From contig CAWCAC010000002.1 of the NCBI GenBank assembly GCA_963793415.1, positions 2,170,001-2,234,000 of the forward strand: a stretch of DNA of 64,000 bases, read 5' to 3'. The notes beneath the pieces were generated by a model. The model ran no database searches, was not told the DNA's origin, and saw nothing but the letters and a program-made list of their open reading frames with translations. This stretch comes from CAXMST01 sp963793415 (lineage in GTDB: Bacteria; Actinomycetota; Thermoleophilia; Solirubrobacterales; 70-9). This document shows, piece by piece, positions 53,283-61,320 of this stretch (position 1 is its first letter; each line of letters starts with the position of its first letter). Made by a program: the position numbers and the translations under genes.

Positions 53283-53678
53283 ATGGACTTCGAGCAGTGG
53301 CTGCGACTGGCGAACACGAGGATGATCGGCTTCGACCTGGCGCTCGGCACCGGCGCCCTACTGGCGCCGGCGAGGACCCTTCGTGTGCTCGGCCACGAGG
53401 CGCCGAATGCCGACGCCGAGTACCTGTTCCGCCGCTGCGCCCCGATCTGGTTGACGTTCGCCGCCGCGCATGCGGTCGCCGCGGTCCGGGACGAGCCCCG
53501 CGACTGGTGGGCGCTCGCCTGGCTGCGCGGCACCGAGATCGCGACCGACGTCGTCTGGGCCCAGTCCCCCGCCGTCTCACGGCCGGGCGCGAAGATCGGC
53601 CTTTACGCAGCCGGTCTCGCCAACCTCGCGATGGCCGTCGGCTTTGCCCGTCTCGCGAGCAGCCGCGCCTCTGCCTGA
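53283..53678 (+). CDS. small membrane protein of unknown function (DUF4267-like)
   Basis: 131 residues, ATG 53283. Four hydrophobic segments: RMIGFDLALGTGALLAPA, IWLTFAAAHAVAAV, WWALAWLRGTEIATDVVW and GLYAAGLANLAMAVGFARL, with small charged loops. This resembles short DUF4267-type proteins, but the match is by pattern only. Divergent from the RpiR gene (about 110 bases) and convergent with the sigma factor gene (34 bases apart). Confidence 0.6.
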   Translation: MDFEQWLRLANTRMIGFDLALGTGALLAPARTLRVLGHEAPNADAEYLFRRCAPIWLTFAAAHAVAAVRDEPRDWWALAWLRGTEIATDVVWAQSPAVSRPGAKIGLYAAGLANLAMAVGFARLASSRASA

Positions 53679-53712
53679 TCGCCCTAACTCAGGCGTCCGG
53701 CCGGGTCTGTCG

Positions 53713-54480
53713 TCAACTACCGATCGCCGTGCCCATCTCGCCGAGCACCGCCCGCAGGCGCCGCGAGACCCGCATCTGCGAGCCGCCCATCGTCTCCGCG
53801 ATCTCGCTCTGGGTCTGCTCGAGCCCATAGCGCCGCGCGATCAGCTCGCGGTCGGAATCGTCGAGGGCCGCGAGCCCGCTGCGGATCATCGCCCGGGCGT
53901 CGGCGCGCGCGAGGTCCGGATCGTCATCGCCGATCAGCTCCCCGAGCGTCGTCACCCCGTCGCCACCTCCGGGCGCCTCGAGCGAGGCCGGGTTGGCGGC
54001 AAGGATGGCGCCCTCGGCCTCCGCGACGATTTCGATGCTGAGCCCGGTCCTGGCAGCGAGCTCGGTCGTGGTCGGCGGTCGCCCGAGCGTCGCTTCGAGC
54101 GCCGTCGCGGCCGGCCCAACCTGCTGGATCGCGTCGTGTAACGAGCGACCCAGGCGCAGCCGCCAGCTGCGGTCGCGGAGATGGCGCTTGATCGTTCCCG
54201 AAACCGTGACAGAAGCAAAGCCCGCGAACGACCCCCGAGCCGGGTCGAAGCGGTCGATCGACTCGACCAACCCGATCATGCCGACCTGGATCAGGTCTTC
54301 CAGGTCCTCGCTGCCACGGCCGTGTGCTCGTCTGGCGCTGCGCCGCACGAGCGGCGTATACCTGGCGACGATCTCGGCCATTGCTTGGTGATCCCGCCCG
54401 CGGGCGAGTGCGACCAGCTCGGCCTCGTCGGAGGGCCCCGATTCGCGCGCCCGAAGCGCGCGCCCATTCGATGTACTCAT
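53713..54480 (-). CDS. RNA polymerase sigma factor, SigB/SigF/WhiG-like group 3
   Basis: 255 residues. Region 2 reads LVRRSARRAHGRGSEDLEDL, QVGMIGLVESIDRFDPARG and FAGFASVTVSGTIKRHLRDRSW (2.3-2.4). Region 3 has RPPTTTELAARTGLSIEIV, and region 4 ends LDDSDRELIARRYGLEQTQSEIAETMGGSQMRVSRRLR. This is the general-stress/sporulation type. No anti-sigma or anti-anti-sigma gene adjoins it. A GAGGA Shine-Dalgarno precedes the ATG. The nearby csbD gene and its GATT-N16-GGGTAC promoter fit as a regulon member. Confidence 0.92.
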   Translation of the reverse strand: MSTSNGRALRARESGPSDEAELVALARGRDHQAMAEIVARYTPLVRRSARRAHGRGSEDLEDLIQVGMIGLVESIDRFDPARGSFAGFASVTVSGTIKRHLRDRSWRLRLGRSLHDAIQQVGPAATALEATLGRPPTTTELAARTGLSIEIVAEAEGAILAANPASLEAPGGGDGVTTLGELIGDDDPDLARADARAMIRSGLAALDDSDRELIARRYGLEQTQSEIAETMGGSQMRVSRRLRAVLGEMGTAIGS

Positions 54481-54643
54481 TTCGTCCTCTCGGATCAGGC
54501 TGCGCGCAGGCAGCCGTGTGCGAAATGAGCCCCGGGGGGTTCGAGAGCCCGATCGGCGCGCCGGGTAGGAGGGGCAACGCCGTCGGCGAGGTTAGCAATC
54601 GCGGGGGCGCCCCCGCGTCAGTTGTGCGGAATCAGGCCGCGGA

Positions 54644-55246
54644 TCAGGCGGCGGTCTCGGGCACTTCGAGCAGGTCGCGCGCGGTGATGACGCTGGCGGC
54701 GACGTCGGCGACGCGGACCTGGTTCGCCCGCGCGTGCTCCCGGATCCTGTTGAACGCCTCGTTGGCGTCGATCGAGTGCCGTTCCATCAGGATCCCCTTC
54801 GCCTGCTCGATCATGCTGCGGCGCTCGAGGATCCCGTCGAACTCGCCGACCCGGCGCTCGAGCCCGCGCCACTCGTCAAACCGCGTGGCAGCCCTCTCGA
54901 TCACCTTCGCGACGGTCTCCGGCTCGCCCGGCATGTGCAGGACCTCGAGCGCCTGATCGGCGGCCCGACGCAGCGACGAGTCGCTGATCCGCCTCGCCAT
55001 GACGACAAGGGGGATGTCGGCGAAGCTGCGGATCTCGACCATCAGGTCGACGGCGTGCTCCTCGTCGCCCTCGATCAGAATCATCGCCATCGTCGGCTTG
55101 TGCTCGACGATCGCGTCGCCTGTCTCGCCCGGCGTGATCGTCAGCGCGACGACCTCGTGGCCGGCCGCCTCGACGAGCTCGGCGAGCTTTGCGAGCTCGT
55201 CCCGATCCGCGTCCGCGAGCAGCACCTTGTGCGGCTTTGTCCCCAT
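54644..55246 (-). CDS. ANTAR-domain response-regulator-like protein with degenerate receiver
   Basis: 200 residues. An N-terminal receiver-like fold (HKVLLADADRDELAKLAELV; IEGDEEHAVDLMVEIRS; PLVVMARRISDSSLRRAADQ) lacks an Asp at the normal phosphorylation point: the third strand reads TMAMILIEG. The C-terminal ANTAR domain is typical (RRSMIEQAKGILMERHSIDANEAFNRIREHARANQVRVADVAASVI). ANTAR proteins bind paired hexaloop hairpins in nascent RNA and stop termination. It is divergent from csbD. Its signal input may be something other than phosphorylation. The 163-base gap to the sigma gene shows no clear element. Confidence 0.9.
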   Translation of the reverse strand: MGTKPHKVLLADADRDELAKLAELVEAAGHEVVALTITPGETGDAIVEHKPTMAMILIEGDEEHAVDLMVEIRSFADIPLVVMARRISDSSLRRAADQALEVLHMPGEPETVAKVIERAATRFDEWRGLERRVGEFDGILERRSMIEQAKGILMERHSIDANEAFNRIREHARANQVRVADVAASVITARDLLEVPETAA

Positions 55247-55285
55247 GCGCCCGCAATCTTCGCACGGCCCGCAACGGAGCCCTCC

Positions 55286-55311
55286 GATTGACGCCGCCGG
55301 GCAGTGGGTAC
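55286..55311 (+). promoter_or_regulatory. candidate SigB/SigF-type promoter of csbD
   Basis: GATT (55286-55289), a 16-base spacer, then GGGTAC (55306-55311), close to the general-stress consensus GTTT-N(14-16)-GGGTAT. The csbD ATG is 61 bases downstream, and the interval holds a short GCCCC/GGGGC hairpin. Confidence 0.5.
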
Positions 55312-55371
55312 GACCTCGCCGAGGGCCCCTGAGGGGCTCCGACTCCGCTCCCCACCATCAAGGAGGCAAAG

Positions 55372-55593
55372 ATGTCCGAAGACACCAAGGGCAAGGTCGA
55401 CGAAGGCAAGGGTCGCGTCAAGGATGCGGCCGGCGGCCTGACCGGCGACGACGATCTTCAGCGCGAGGGCAAGGTCGACAAGGCGGCCGGCAAGACCCGC
55501 CAGGCCGTATCCGACGCCGGTGAGAAGGTCGGCGAGGGCGTCAGCAAAGTCGCCGACACCGCCAAGGGCGCGGTCGGCAAGGATCGCTCCTAG
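55372..55593 (+). CDS. CsbD-family general stress protein
   Basis: 73 residues, very hydrophilic, with AAGGAGG seven bases before the ATG. Repeats of the CsbD pattern: MSEDTKGKVDEGKGRVKDAA, GGLTGDDDLQREGKVDKAAG and KTRQAVSDAGEKVGEGVSKV, predicted as a helical bundle without hydrophobic core. CsbD is induced by SigB in Bacillus and is abundant under stress in many bacteria. Function unknown. The nearby sigma factor and promoter match that behaviour. Confidence 0.9.
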   Translation: MSEDTKGKVDEGKGRVKDAAGGLTGDDDLQREGKVDKAAGKTRQAVSDAGEKVGEGVSKVADTAKGAVGKDRS

Positions 55594-55685
55594 CCCACCC
55601 GGTGCTCCGGGGCGCCCCAGTGGCGCCCCGGGCATCCCCCTCCTCCTCGCTCAGCCGAGGCGCGGCGGCAGGTAGCGTTGGAGCC

Positions 55686-57527
55686 ATGAGCTCCACCGCC
55701 GAAAGCGCGCCCACCTGGGACCTGAGTCATCTGATCGACCTCGAATCCGCCGGGGTCGAGCCGCCCGCCGGCGACGGCCCACTCGACGGGCCCGCCGCGG
55801 TCGATGCCCTGCTGACCGAGGCACAGCGACGGGCCGACGTCTTCGCCGCCGCCCACGAGGGCAAGGTCGGCGAGCTCGACGGCCCCGGCCTACTCGAGGC
55901 GATGACCGAGTTGGCCGCGATCAGCGAGCTCGCCGGCCGCGCGCTCAACTACGCGCACCTGGCGTTCGCCGGCGACACCGCCGACCCCGCGATCGGAGCC
56001 TTGCTGCAGAGCTCCTCCGAGCGCGCGACACAGCTCAACACGACGCTGCTGTTCTTCGAGCTCGAGTGGGTCGCGATCGACGACGAACGAGCCGAGCGGC
56101 TCCTCGCGACGGACGGGCTCGACTTCTGCCGTCACCACCTTCGGCTCGAACGGCGCTATCGGCCACATCTGCTGACAGCCCCCGAGGAGCGGATCGCCTC
56201 CGAGCTCTCGGTCACTGGCGCCGGCGCCTGGAGCCGACTCTTCGACGAGCTGACCTCCGCGATCCGGGTCGATATGCCGGGCGGCGAGGAGCCGGTGACG
56301 CTCGATCAGGCCCTCTCGAACCTCTTCAACCCCGACCGCGAGCAGCGCCGGCTGACGGCCGAGGCCGTGACCGAGGCGCTCGAGCCGGGGCTGCGCACCC
56401 GCGCCTACGCCTTCAACACCCTGCTGCAGGAGAAGGCGATCAAGGACCGCCTGCGCAACTACCCGCACTGGCTCGCGACCCGCAACCTCTCGAACGAGGC
56501 CAGCGATGAGTCCGTCCAGGCGCTGGTCGAGGCGGTCAAGGCACGCTACGAGGTGCCGCGCCGCTGGTACCGGACGAAGGCGCGGCTGCTCGGGATCGAG
56601 AAGCTCGCCGACTACGACCGGATGGCGGTCGTCAGCGCCGACGACACCGAGATCGGCTGGGAAGAGGGCCGTGAGATCGTCCTCGACACGTTCGGCTCGG
56701 TCTCGCCGGTGATGAAGGACATCGCCGCGCGGTTCATGGACGAGGCCTGGATCGACGTGCCGCCGCGGGAGAGCAAGCGCGGCGGCGCCTTCAGCGCCTC
56801 GACCGTCCCCAGCGTCCACCCCTACGTGATGCTGAACTGGACCGACCGCCGCCGCGACGTGACCACGCTTGCGCACGAGCTCGGCCACGGCATCCACCAG
56901 TACCTCGCCCGTGAGCAGGGCGTCTTCCACCAGTCGACGCCGCTGACGGTGGCCGAGACGGCTTCCGTTTTCGCCGAGGAGCTCGTCTTCGGGCGGCTGC
57001 TCGCCGCGACCAACGAGCCGGGACCACGGCTGGGCCTGCTCGCCGAGGCGATCGAAGGCCAGATCGCGACCGTGTTCCGGCAGATCGCGATGAACCAGTT
57101 CGAGGACCGGGTCCACACCGAGCGCCGCGAGCGGGGTGAGATCTCCGTCGACCGCTTCGGCGAGCTCTGGGCCGAGAGCCAGACAGAGCTGCTCGGCGAC
57201 GCGGTCGAGATCACGGACGGCTACCGCTCGTGGTGGAGCTACGTGCCCCACTTCATCGGCTCGCCCGGCTACGTCTACGCGTACGCCTACGGCCAGCTGC
57301 TCGCGCTCAGCGTCTACCGCCTCTACTCCGAGCGCGGTGAGGAGATCGTCCCCGGCTACCTCGAGATGCTCAGCGCCGGCGGCTCACGCAGCCCCGAGGA
57401 GCTCGGTGAGCTGGTCGGCGTCGACCTCCGCGACCCGGGCTTCTGGGACAACGGCCTCGACCTCGTCGAGGAGCAGCTGGAAGCGGCCGAGCAGGCCGCC
57501 GAGGCCGTGATTGCCGAGCGCGAGTAG
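55686..57527 (+). CDS. pepF: M3-family oligoendopeptidase F
   Basis: 613 residues from ATG 55686, seven bases after a TAGCGT hexamer. The M3 zinc motif TTLAHELGHGIHQYLA (HExxH near residue 397) is followed 25-30 residues later by the third ligand region TVAETASVFAEELVFG. N-terminal helical half: WDLSHLIDLESAGVEPP and LQSSSERATQLNTTLLFFELEW. C-terminal SPGYVYAYAYGQLLALSVYRLY is typical of PepF. It hydrolyses 7- to 17-residue peptides in the cytoplasm. Upstream of a small convergent gene. Confidence 0.95.
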   Translation: MSSTAESAPTWDLSHLIDLESAGVEPPAGDGPLDGPAAVDALLTEAQRRADVFAAAHEGKVGELDGPGLLEAMTELAAISELAGRALNYAHLAFAGDTADPAIGALLQSSSERATQLNTTLLFFELEWVAIDDERAERLLATDGLDFCRHHLRLERRYRPHLLTAPEERIASELSVTGAGAWSRLFDELTSAIRVDMPGGEEPVTLDQALSNLFNPDREQRRLTAEAVTEALEPGLRTRAYAFNTLLQEKAIKDRLRNYPHWLATRNLSNEASDESVQALVEAVKARYEVPRRWYRTKARLLGIEKLADYDRMAVVSADDTEIGWEEGREIVLDTFGSVSPVMKDIAARFMDEAWIDVPPRESKRGGAFSASTVPSVHPYVMLNWTDRRRDVTTLAHELGHGIHQYLAREQGVFHQSTPLTVAETASVFAEELVFGRLLAATNEPGPRLGLLAEAIEGQIATVFRQIAMNQFEDRVHTERRERGEISVDRFGELWAESQTELLGDAVEITDGYRSWWSYVPHFIGSPGYVYAYAYGQLLALSVYRLYSERGEEIVPGYLEMLSAGGSRSPEELGELVGVDLRDPGFWDNGLDLVEEQLEAAEQAAEAVIAERE

Positions 57528-57536
57528 CCCTGGCGG

Positions 57537-57812
57537 CTACGCGCCCTTGTCCAACAGGTAATCGATGTAGAGGGGCCGCAGCATCTCCGCTGTCTCGCCC
57601 TCGCCGGCGTCGGTGATGTCGTCGACGTGGGCCATCGTGCTCTGCACGTCGGCGTTCGCCTTGTCGAGGTTGCCGGCAGCGGCCTCGGCTGCGGGCAGCG
57701 TCTCGATCAGCTTCCAGAAGAACTTGACGTCGAGATGCCGGCGCGCGTGCTGGACGGCGCGGTCGTGCAACTCCTTGCTCGACAGCTGGTCGAGCTCTTC
57801 CCGGGTGGCCAT
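57537..57812 (-). CDS. small conserved hypothetical protein, all-helical
   Basis: 91 residues from ATG 57812. A TAGGCT hexamer lies exactly seven bases before it, so this start is preferred over a longer open reading. The protein is hydrophilic and helical: MATREELDQLSSKELHDRAV, HLDVKFFWKLIETLPAAEAA and ETAEMLRPLYIDYLLDKGA. No signal peptide, membrane helix or known domain was recognised. It ends ten bases from the pepF stop. Confidence 0.7.
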   Translation of the reverse strand: MATREELDQLSSKELHDRAVQHARRHLDVKFFWKLIETLPAAEAAAGNLDKANADVQSTMAHVDDITDAGEGETAEMLRPLYIDYLLDKGA

Positions 57813-57991
57813 GCGCTGCAGCCTAGCGACGCCCGCCCACCTCCGCCCGCAACCTTGCCGTGCCGCCCCGCCTGCGTCCATACTCTCCCTGTCCCCTTCC
57901 CCGACCGGCCCTGAGACCAATGCCGGCGTTTGGGCGCCGACGCCATGGGTAACCAATCGCATCTGATCGCCCCCCGGAACAGGAGCAAGCG

Positions 57992-59146
57992 ATGAACGAA
58001 GAGATACTCGAGCGCCTCCGCAACCCGCAGCTGCGCCCGGCCCTGCGCGGCTACGACCGCCTCGAGGTCGAGGCCCTCCTGCACGACATCGCCGACCTGA
58101 TCGAGGCGCGCGGCCTCGGCCTGCCCGAGGGTCAGAAGGCGGTCGGGGAGCTGCCCGGGGTGGCGGAACGGGTCGAGTCGATCGTCAGGTCGGCGACCGA
58201 CGCCGCCGAGCACGTCGCCAACGAGGCCGGCAAACGCGCCGCCGAGGTGACCGAGGAGGCGGACAAGCACGCCGCCTCGGTCACCCAGGAGGCCGAGCAG
58301 TCGGCCGAGCACATGCGGCGCGAGGCCGACGGCTACGCGACGGAGACCCGCGAATCCGCCGATCGCTACGCCGCCGAGACGCGCACCGCTGCCGATCAGG
58401 AGGCGACGACGCTGCGCGAGGAGAGCGCGCGAATGGCGGAGGCGACCACAGCCGCGGCGGAGGAGCAGGCCGCGGAGATCCTCCGCGAGGCCGAGCTCGA
58501 GCGTGACCGCGTCAAGGCCTCGATCGTCGAGCTGCGGCAACAGCGGCAGGCGGTCGTGCAGAGCATCGAGCGGATGCGTGGCAACCTCGACTCGATGGTC
58601 GGCGACGTCGAGAAGGGCACCGAGCAGTTCATCTCCGTCAGCGGTGGTGCGGGCGCCGCGACGACGGCGCTCGACGCGGAGCAGGAGCCGGCCCACGCCG
58701 AACTCGACGCAGCCGACGAGGAGTCGGCCGACGACACCGCCGATGTCGAGCGGCATCCGGCGCTCGAGCAGGCAGCGGTGGTCGAGGCAGCGATCGCGGA
58801 CGAGGACCTCGAGGACGAGCTCGACGAGCTCGAGCTCGAGGCTGAGGCCGAAGCGGAACTCGATCTCGAAGGCCCGATCACCGACGAAGAGGAACGTCAG
58901 CCGGGCGAGGGTTTGACGGCGGTCGTCTTCGACGACGAGGAGGAGGACGACGACATCGTCTACCCGACCGGCCGTGAGGAGACGCAGCCCTACACGACCG
59001 AGGACTTCGATTCGCTCGAGCAGTCCGCCGACGACGAGGAGTGGTCGGGTGGCTCCGAGCAAGATCCCGACACCCGCGCGGAGTCCGGAGACGGCGCCAC
59101 GGAGGTGCTCGAGCTGCCCGAGGACGGGCGCCGCGGACGCGGCTGA
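57992..59146 (+). CDS. DivIVA-like coiled-coil protein with acidic C-terminal half
   Basis: 384 residues, AGGAG Shine-Dalgarno. The N-terminus (LRNPQLRPALRGYDRLEVEALLHDIADLIE, key RGYDRLEVEALL) resembles the DivIVA/GpsB membrane-targeting turn. Residues about 50-215 form a long coiled coil rich in Ala/Glu with heptads, and about 225-384 is strongly acidic (clusters such as EEEDDDIVYPTG). It probably marks curved or new-pole membrane or organises the cell wall, as DivIVA/Wag31 does. The acidic tail is unusual. A diguanylate-cyclase-type gene follows after about 100 bases. Confidence 0.8.
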   Translation: MNEEILERLRNPQLRPALRGYDRLEVEALLHDIADLIEARGLGLPEGQKAVGELPGVAERVESIVRSATDAAEHVANEAGKRAAEVTEEADKHAASVTQEAEQSAEHMRREADGYATETRESADRYAAETRTAADQEATTLREESARMAEATTAAAEEQAAEILREAELERDRVKASIVELRQQRQAVVQSIERMRGNLDSMVGDVEKGTEQFISVSGGAGAATTALDAEQEPAHAELDAADEESADDTADVERHPALEQAAVVEAAIADEDLEDELDELELEAEAEAELDLEGPITDEEERQPGEGLTAVVFDDEEEDDDIVYPTGREETQPYTTEDFDSLEQSADDEEWSGGSEQDPDTRAESGDGATEVLELPEDGRRGRG

Positions 59147-59247
59147 GCCGACGCCGCTCGACGCGACGTCCAACGCCTCGTCGAGCGGTCTCGAGCCCAG
59201 CGTCCATCCCGTTCTGGCCACTTCTCAAGTTCCCGTACAGGCGGCCG

Positions 59248-61320
59248 ATGAGTCCGGTGATGCTCGTCCGTAGAGATGCAGCGGCGCGTGTTCATGCGGT
59301 CCTCGTCGGGACCGCCCTCGCCGGCCTCGCGCTCTACGCCGGCGCGCTCGCGGCCGGCGTCGTGCTGCCGGAGCTCGTCGACGTCCTGCTCTTCCATCTC
59401 CCGATCGCGATCAGCGGCCTCGCCTGCCTCGTCGCCGGCCGGCGCCGGCTCGAGATGCGCAAGGCCTGGACCGCGTTCGGGCTCGGACTGATCGTCTGGG
59501 CCCTGGCCGACTCCTACCTGCTGCTCTTCCTCGACGACGGCACCCCGACGTTCCCCTCGCTTCCCGACGCGGGCTTCCTGCTGACGCTGTTCCTCTTCTA
59601 CCTGGGGGCGGTCTATCTGACGAGGAGCTTCGACCGGCGCTCCTCCACCTACCAGTGGCTCGACGGCGCGATCGCCGGACTCGGCGTCCTCGCTCTGGCG
59701 ATCGCGCTGATCGCGCCGGCAGTGGCCGGCAACCGGGCGATCGAGGACTCCGCGGCCACTGTCAACTTCACCTACCCGGTCGCCGATCTGGTCCTGCTCG
59801 GACTCGTGCTCGCGGCGATGGTCGTCAACGGGCAGAGCGGCTCGCGCACGCTGCTGACCGTCTCCGCGGGCCTCGTGTTGTGGGCCGCCGCCGACACGAC
59901 GTACCTGATCGAGGTCTCAGGCGGCACCTACAACGGCGGCCCGGTCGACCTCGGCTGGCTCGGCGGGGCGTGGCTGATCGGGCTCGCCTCGCTGCACGCC
60001 GCCGACCCCGCCCCCGCGGCGAAGCCATCGGTCGGCCGCTCTTTCCCGGCGATCCCGGCGATCTCCTCCCTGGTCGCCGTGACGATCGTCATCTGGGACC
60101 ACTTCGCCAGGGTCGACGAGGCCGCGACCTGGGTTGCCGGCGCCACCCTGATCGCAGCCACGATCCGGCTGCTGCTCAGTTCGCGCGAGATCGACGATCT
60201 CGTCGGGCAGCTGCGCCACGATGCCCGCACCGACCCGCTGACCGGCCTGCGCAACCGCCGCATCCTCTTCACCGACCTCGACCGGGCGATCGCCGAGGGC
60301 AGCAGGCTCCGCATCGACTACACGTTTGCGCTCTTCGACCTGAACGGGTTCAAGTCCTACAACGACACCTTCGGCCACCCGGCGGGCGATCAGCTGCTGC
60401 GCCGGCTCGGCGCCCAGCTGGCGACGGTGGTCGGCCCGACCGACGGCGTCTACCGGCTCGGCGGCGACGAGTTCTGCCTGCTGACGGCGGACGGCCGTGA
60501 CAACCGCGCGGCGGTGATCGAAGCGGCGCGCGCGGCTCTGACGGAGTCCGGCGAGGGGTTCACGATCGAGGCTTCGTGCGGGGTCGTCGCGATCCCACAC
60601 GAGGCCCGCAGCTCGGCGGAGGCGTTCCGGATCGCCGACGACCGCATGTACGCGGAGAAGGGCCTGCGCGCGAACCGCAGCGAGCGCAGCGCTCATGACG
60701 TCCTGCTCAGTGCCCTGCACGAGCGCGACCCGGCGCTCTCCGCGCACCTCGAGCAGGTCGGCCTGCTTGCGCGCCGCACCGCCGAGGAGCTCGGCCTGCC
60801 GGCCTACGACGTCGAGCTGATCCAGCGGGCCGGCGAGCTCCACGACATCGGCAAGATCGCCGTGCCCGACCGGGTCCTCGATCGGCCCGGCCCGCTCAGC
60901 CACGAGGAGGAGGAGCTGATCCGCCGCCACACGATCGTCGGCCAGCGCATCCTCTCCGTCGTCCCCGGCCTCGACTCGGTCGGGGAGCTCTTGCGTTCGG
61001 CTCACGAGCGCTGGGACGGCCGCGGCTACCCGGACGGCCTCGCCGGCGAGCAGATCCCGCTCGGCGCCCGGATCATCTTCGTCACCGACGCCTTCGACGC
61101 GATGACCTCCGAGCGCCCGTACAAGAGCCCGGTCGACGTCGAGACGGCGCTGGCGGAGCTGCGCCGCAACGCCGGCACCCAGTTCGATTCGGACGTGGTC
61201 GCGGCCTTCGACCGAGCCGTGCGCCGGGAGCTCTCGATGCCGGACCCCGGCCGCTCAGCCGCGGTCGAACTGCCCGTGAAACCCGAACGGGATGTGATGG
61301 GGCGCCTCGGCGCGGGCTAG
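59248..61320 (+). CDS. membrane-bound GGDEF and HD-GYP protein (c-di-GMP synthesis and degradation)
   Basis: 690 residues from ATG 59248. About eight membrane helices span residues 10-300 (for example LFLFYLGAVYLTRSF and IAGLGVLALAIALIAPAVAG). A GGDEF domain follows: ARTDPLTGLRNRRILFTDLD, then RLGGDEFCLLTADGR near residue 404 with intact GGDEF; no RxxD inhibitory site precedes it. The C-terminal HD-GYP domain has GELHDIGKIAVPDRVLD (HD about 531), HTIVGQRILSV, SAHERWDGRGYPDGLAGEQI and FDAMTSERPYKSP. So it may both make and break c-di-GMP. The last 66 bases overlap the convergent carotenoid oxygenase gene. Confidence 0.93.
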   Translation: MSPVMLVRRDAAARVHAVLVGTALAGLALYAGALAAGVVLPELVDVLLFHLPIAISGLACLVAGRRRLEMRKAWTAFGLGLIVWALADSYLLLFLDDGTPTFPSLPDAGFLLTLFLFYLGAVYLTRSFDRRSSTYQWLDGAIAGLGVLALAIALIAPAVAGNRAIEDSAATVNFTYPVADLVLLGLVLAAMVVNGQSGSRTLLTVSAGLVLWAAADTTYLIEVSGGTYNGGPVDLGWLGGAWLIGLASLHAADPAPAAKPSVGRSFPAIPAISSLVAVTIVIWDHFARVDEAATWVAGATLIAATIRLLLSSREIDDLVGQLRHDARTDPLTGLRNRRILFTDLDRAIAEGSRLRIDYTFALFDLNGFKSYNDTFGHPAGDQLLRRLGAQLATVVGPTDGVYRLGGDEFCLLTADGRDNRAAVIEAARAALTESGEGFTIEASCGVVAIPHEARSSAEAFRIADDRMYAEKGLRANRSERSAHDVLLSALHERDPALSAHLEQVGLLARRTAEELGLPAYDVELIQRAGELHDIGKIAVPDRVLDRPGPLSHEEEELIRRHTIVGQRILSVVPGLDSVGELLRSAHERWDGRGYPDGLAGEQIPLGARIIFVTDAFDAMTSERPYKSPVDVETALAELRRNAGTQFDSDVVAAFDRAVRRELSMPDPGRSAAVELPVKPERDVMGRLGAG

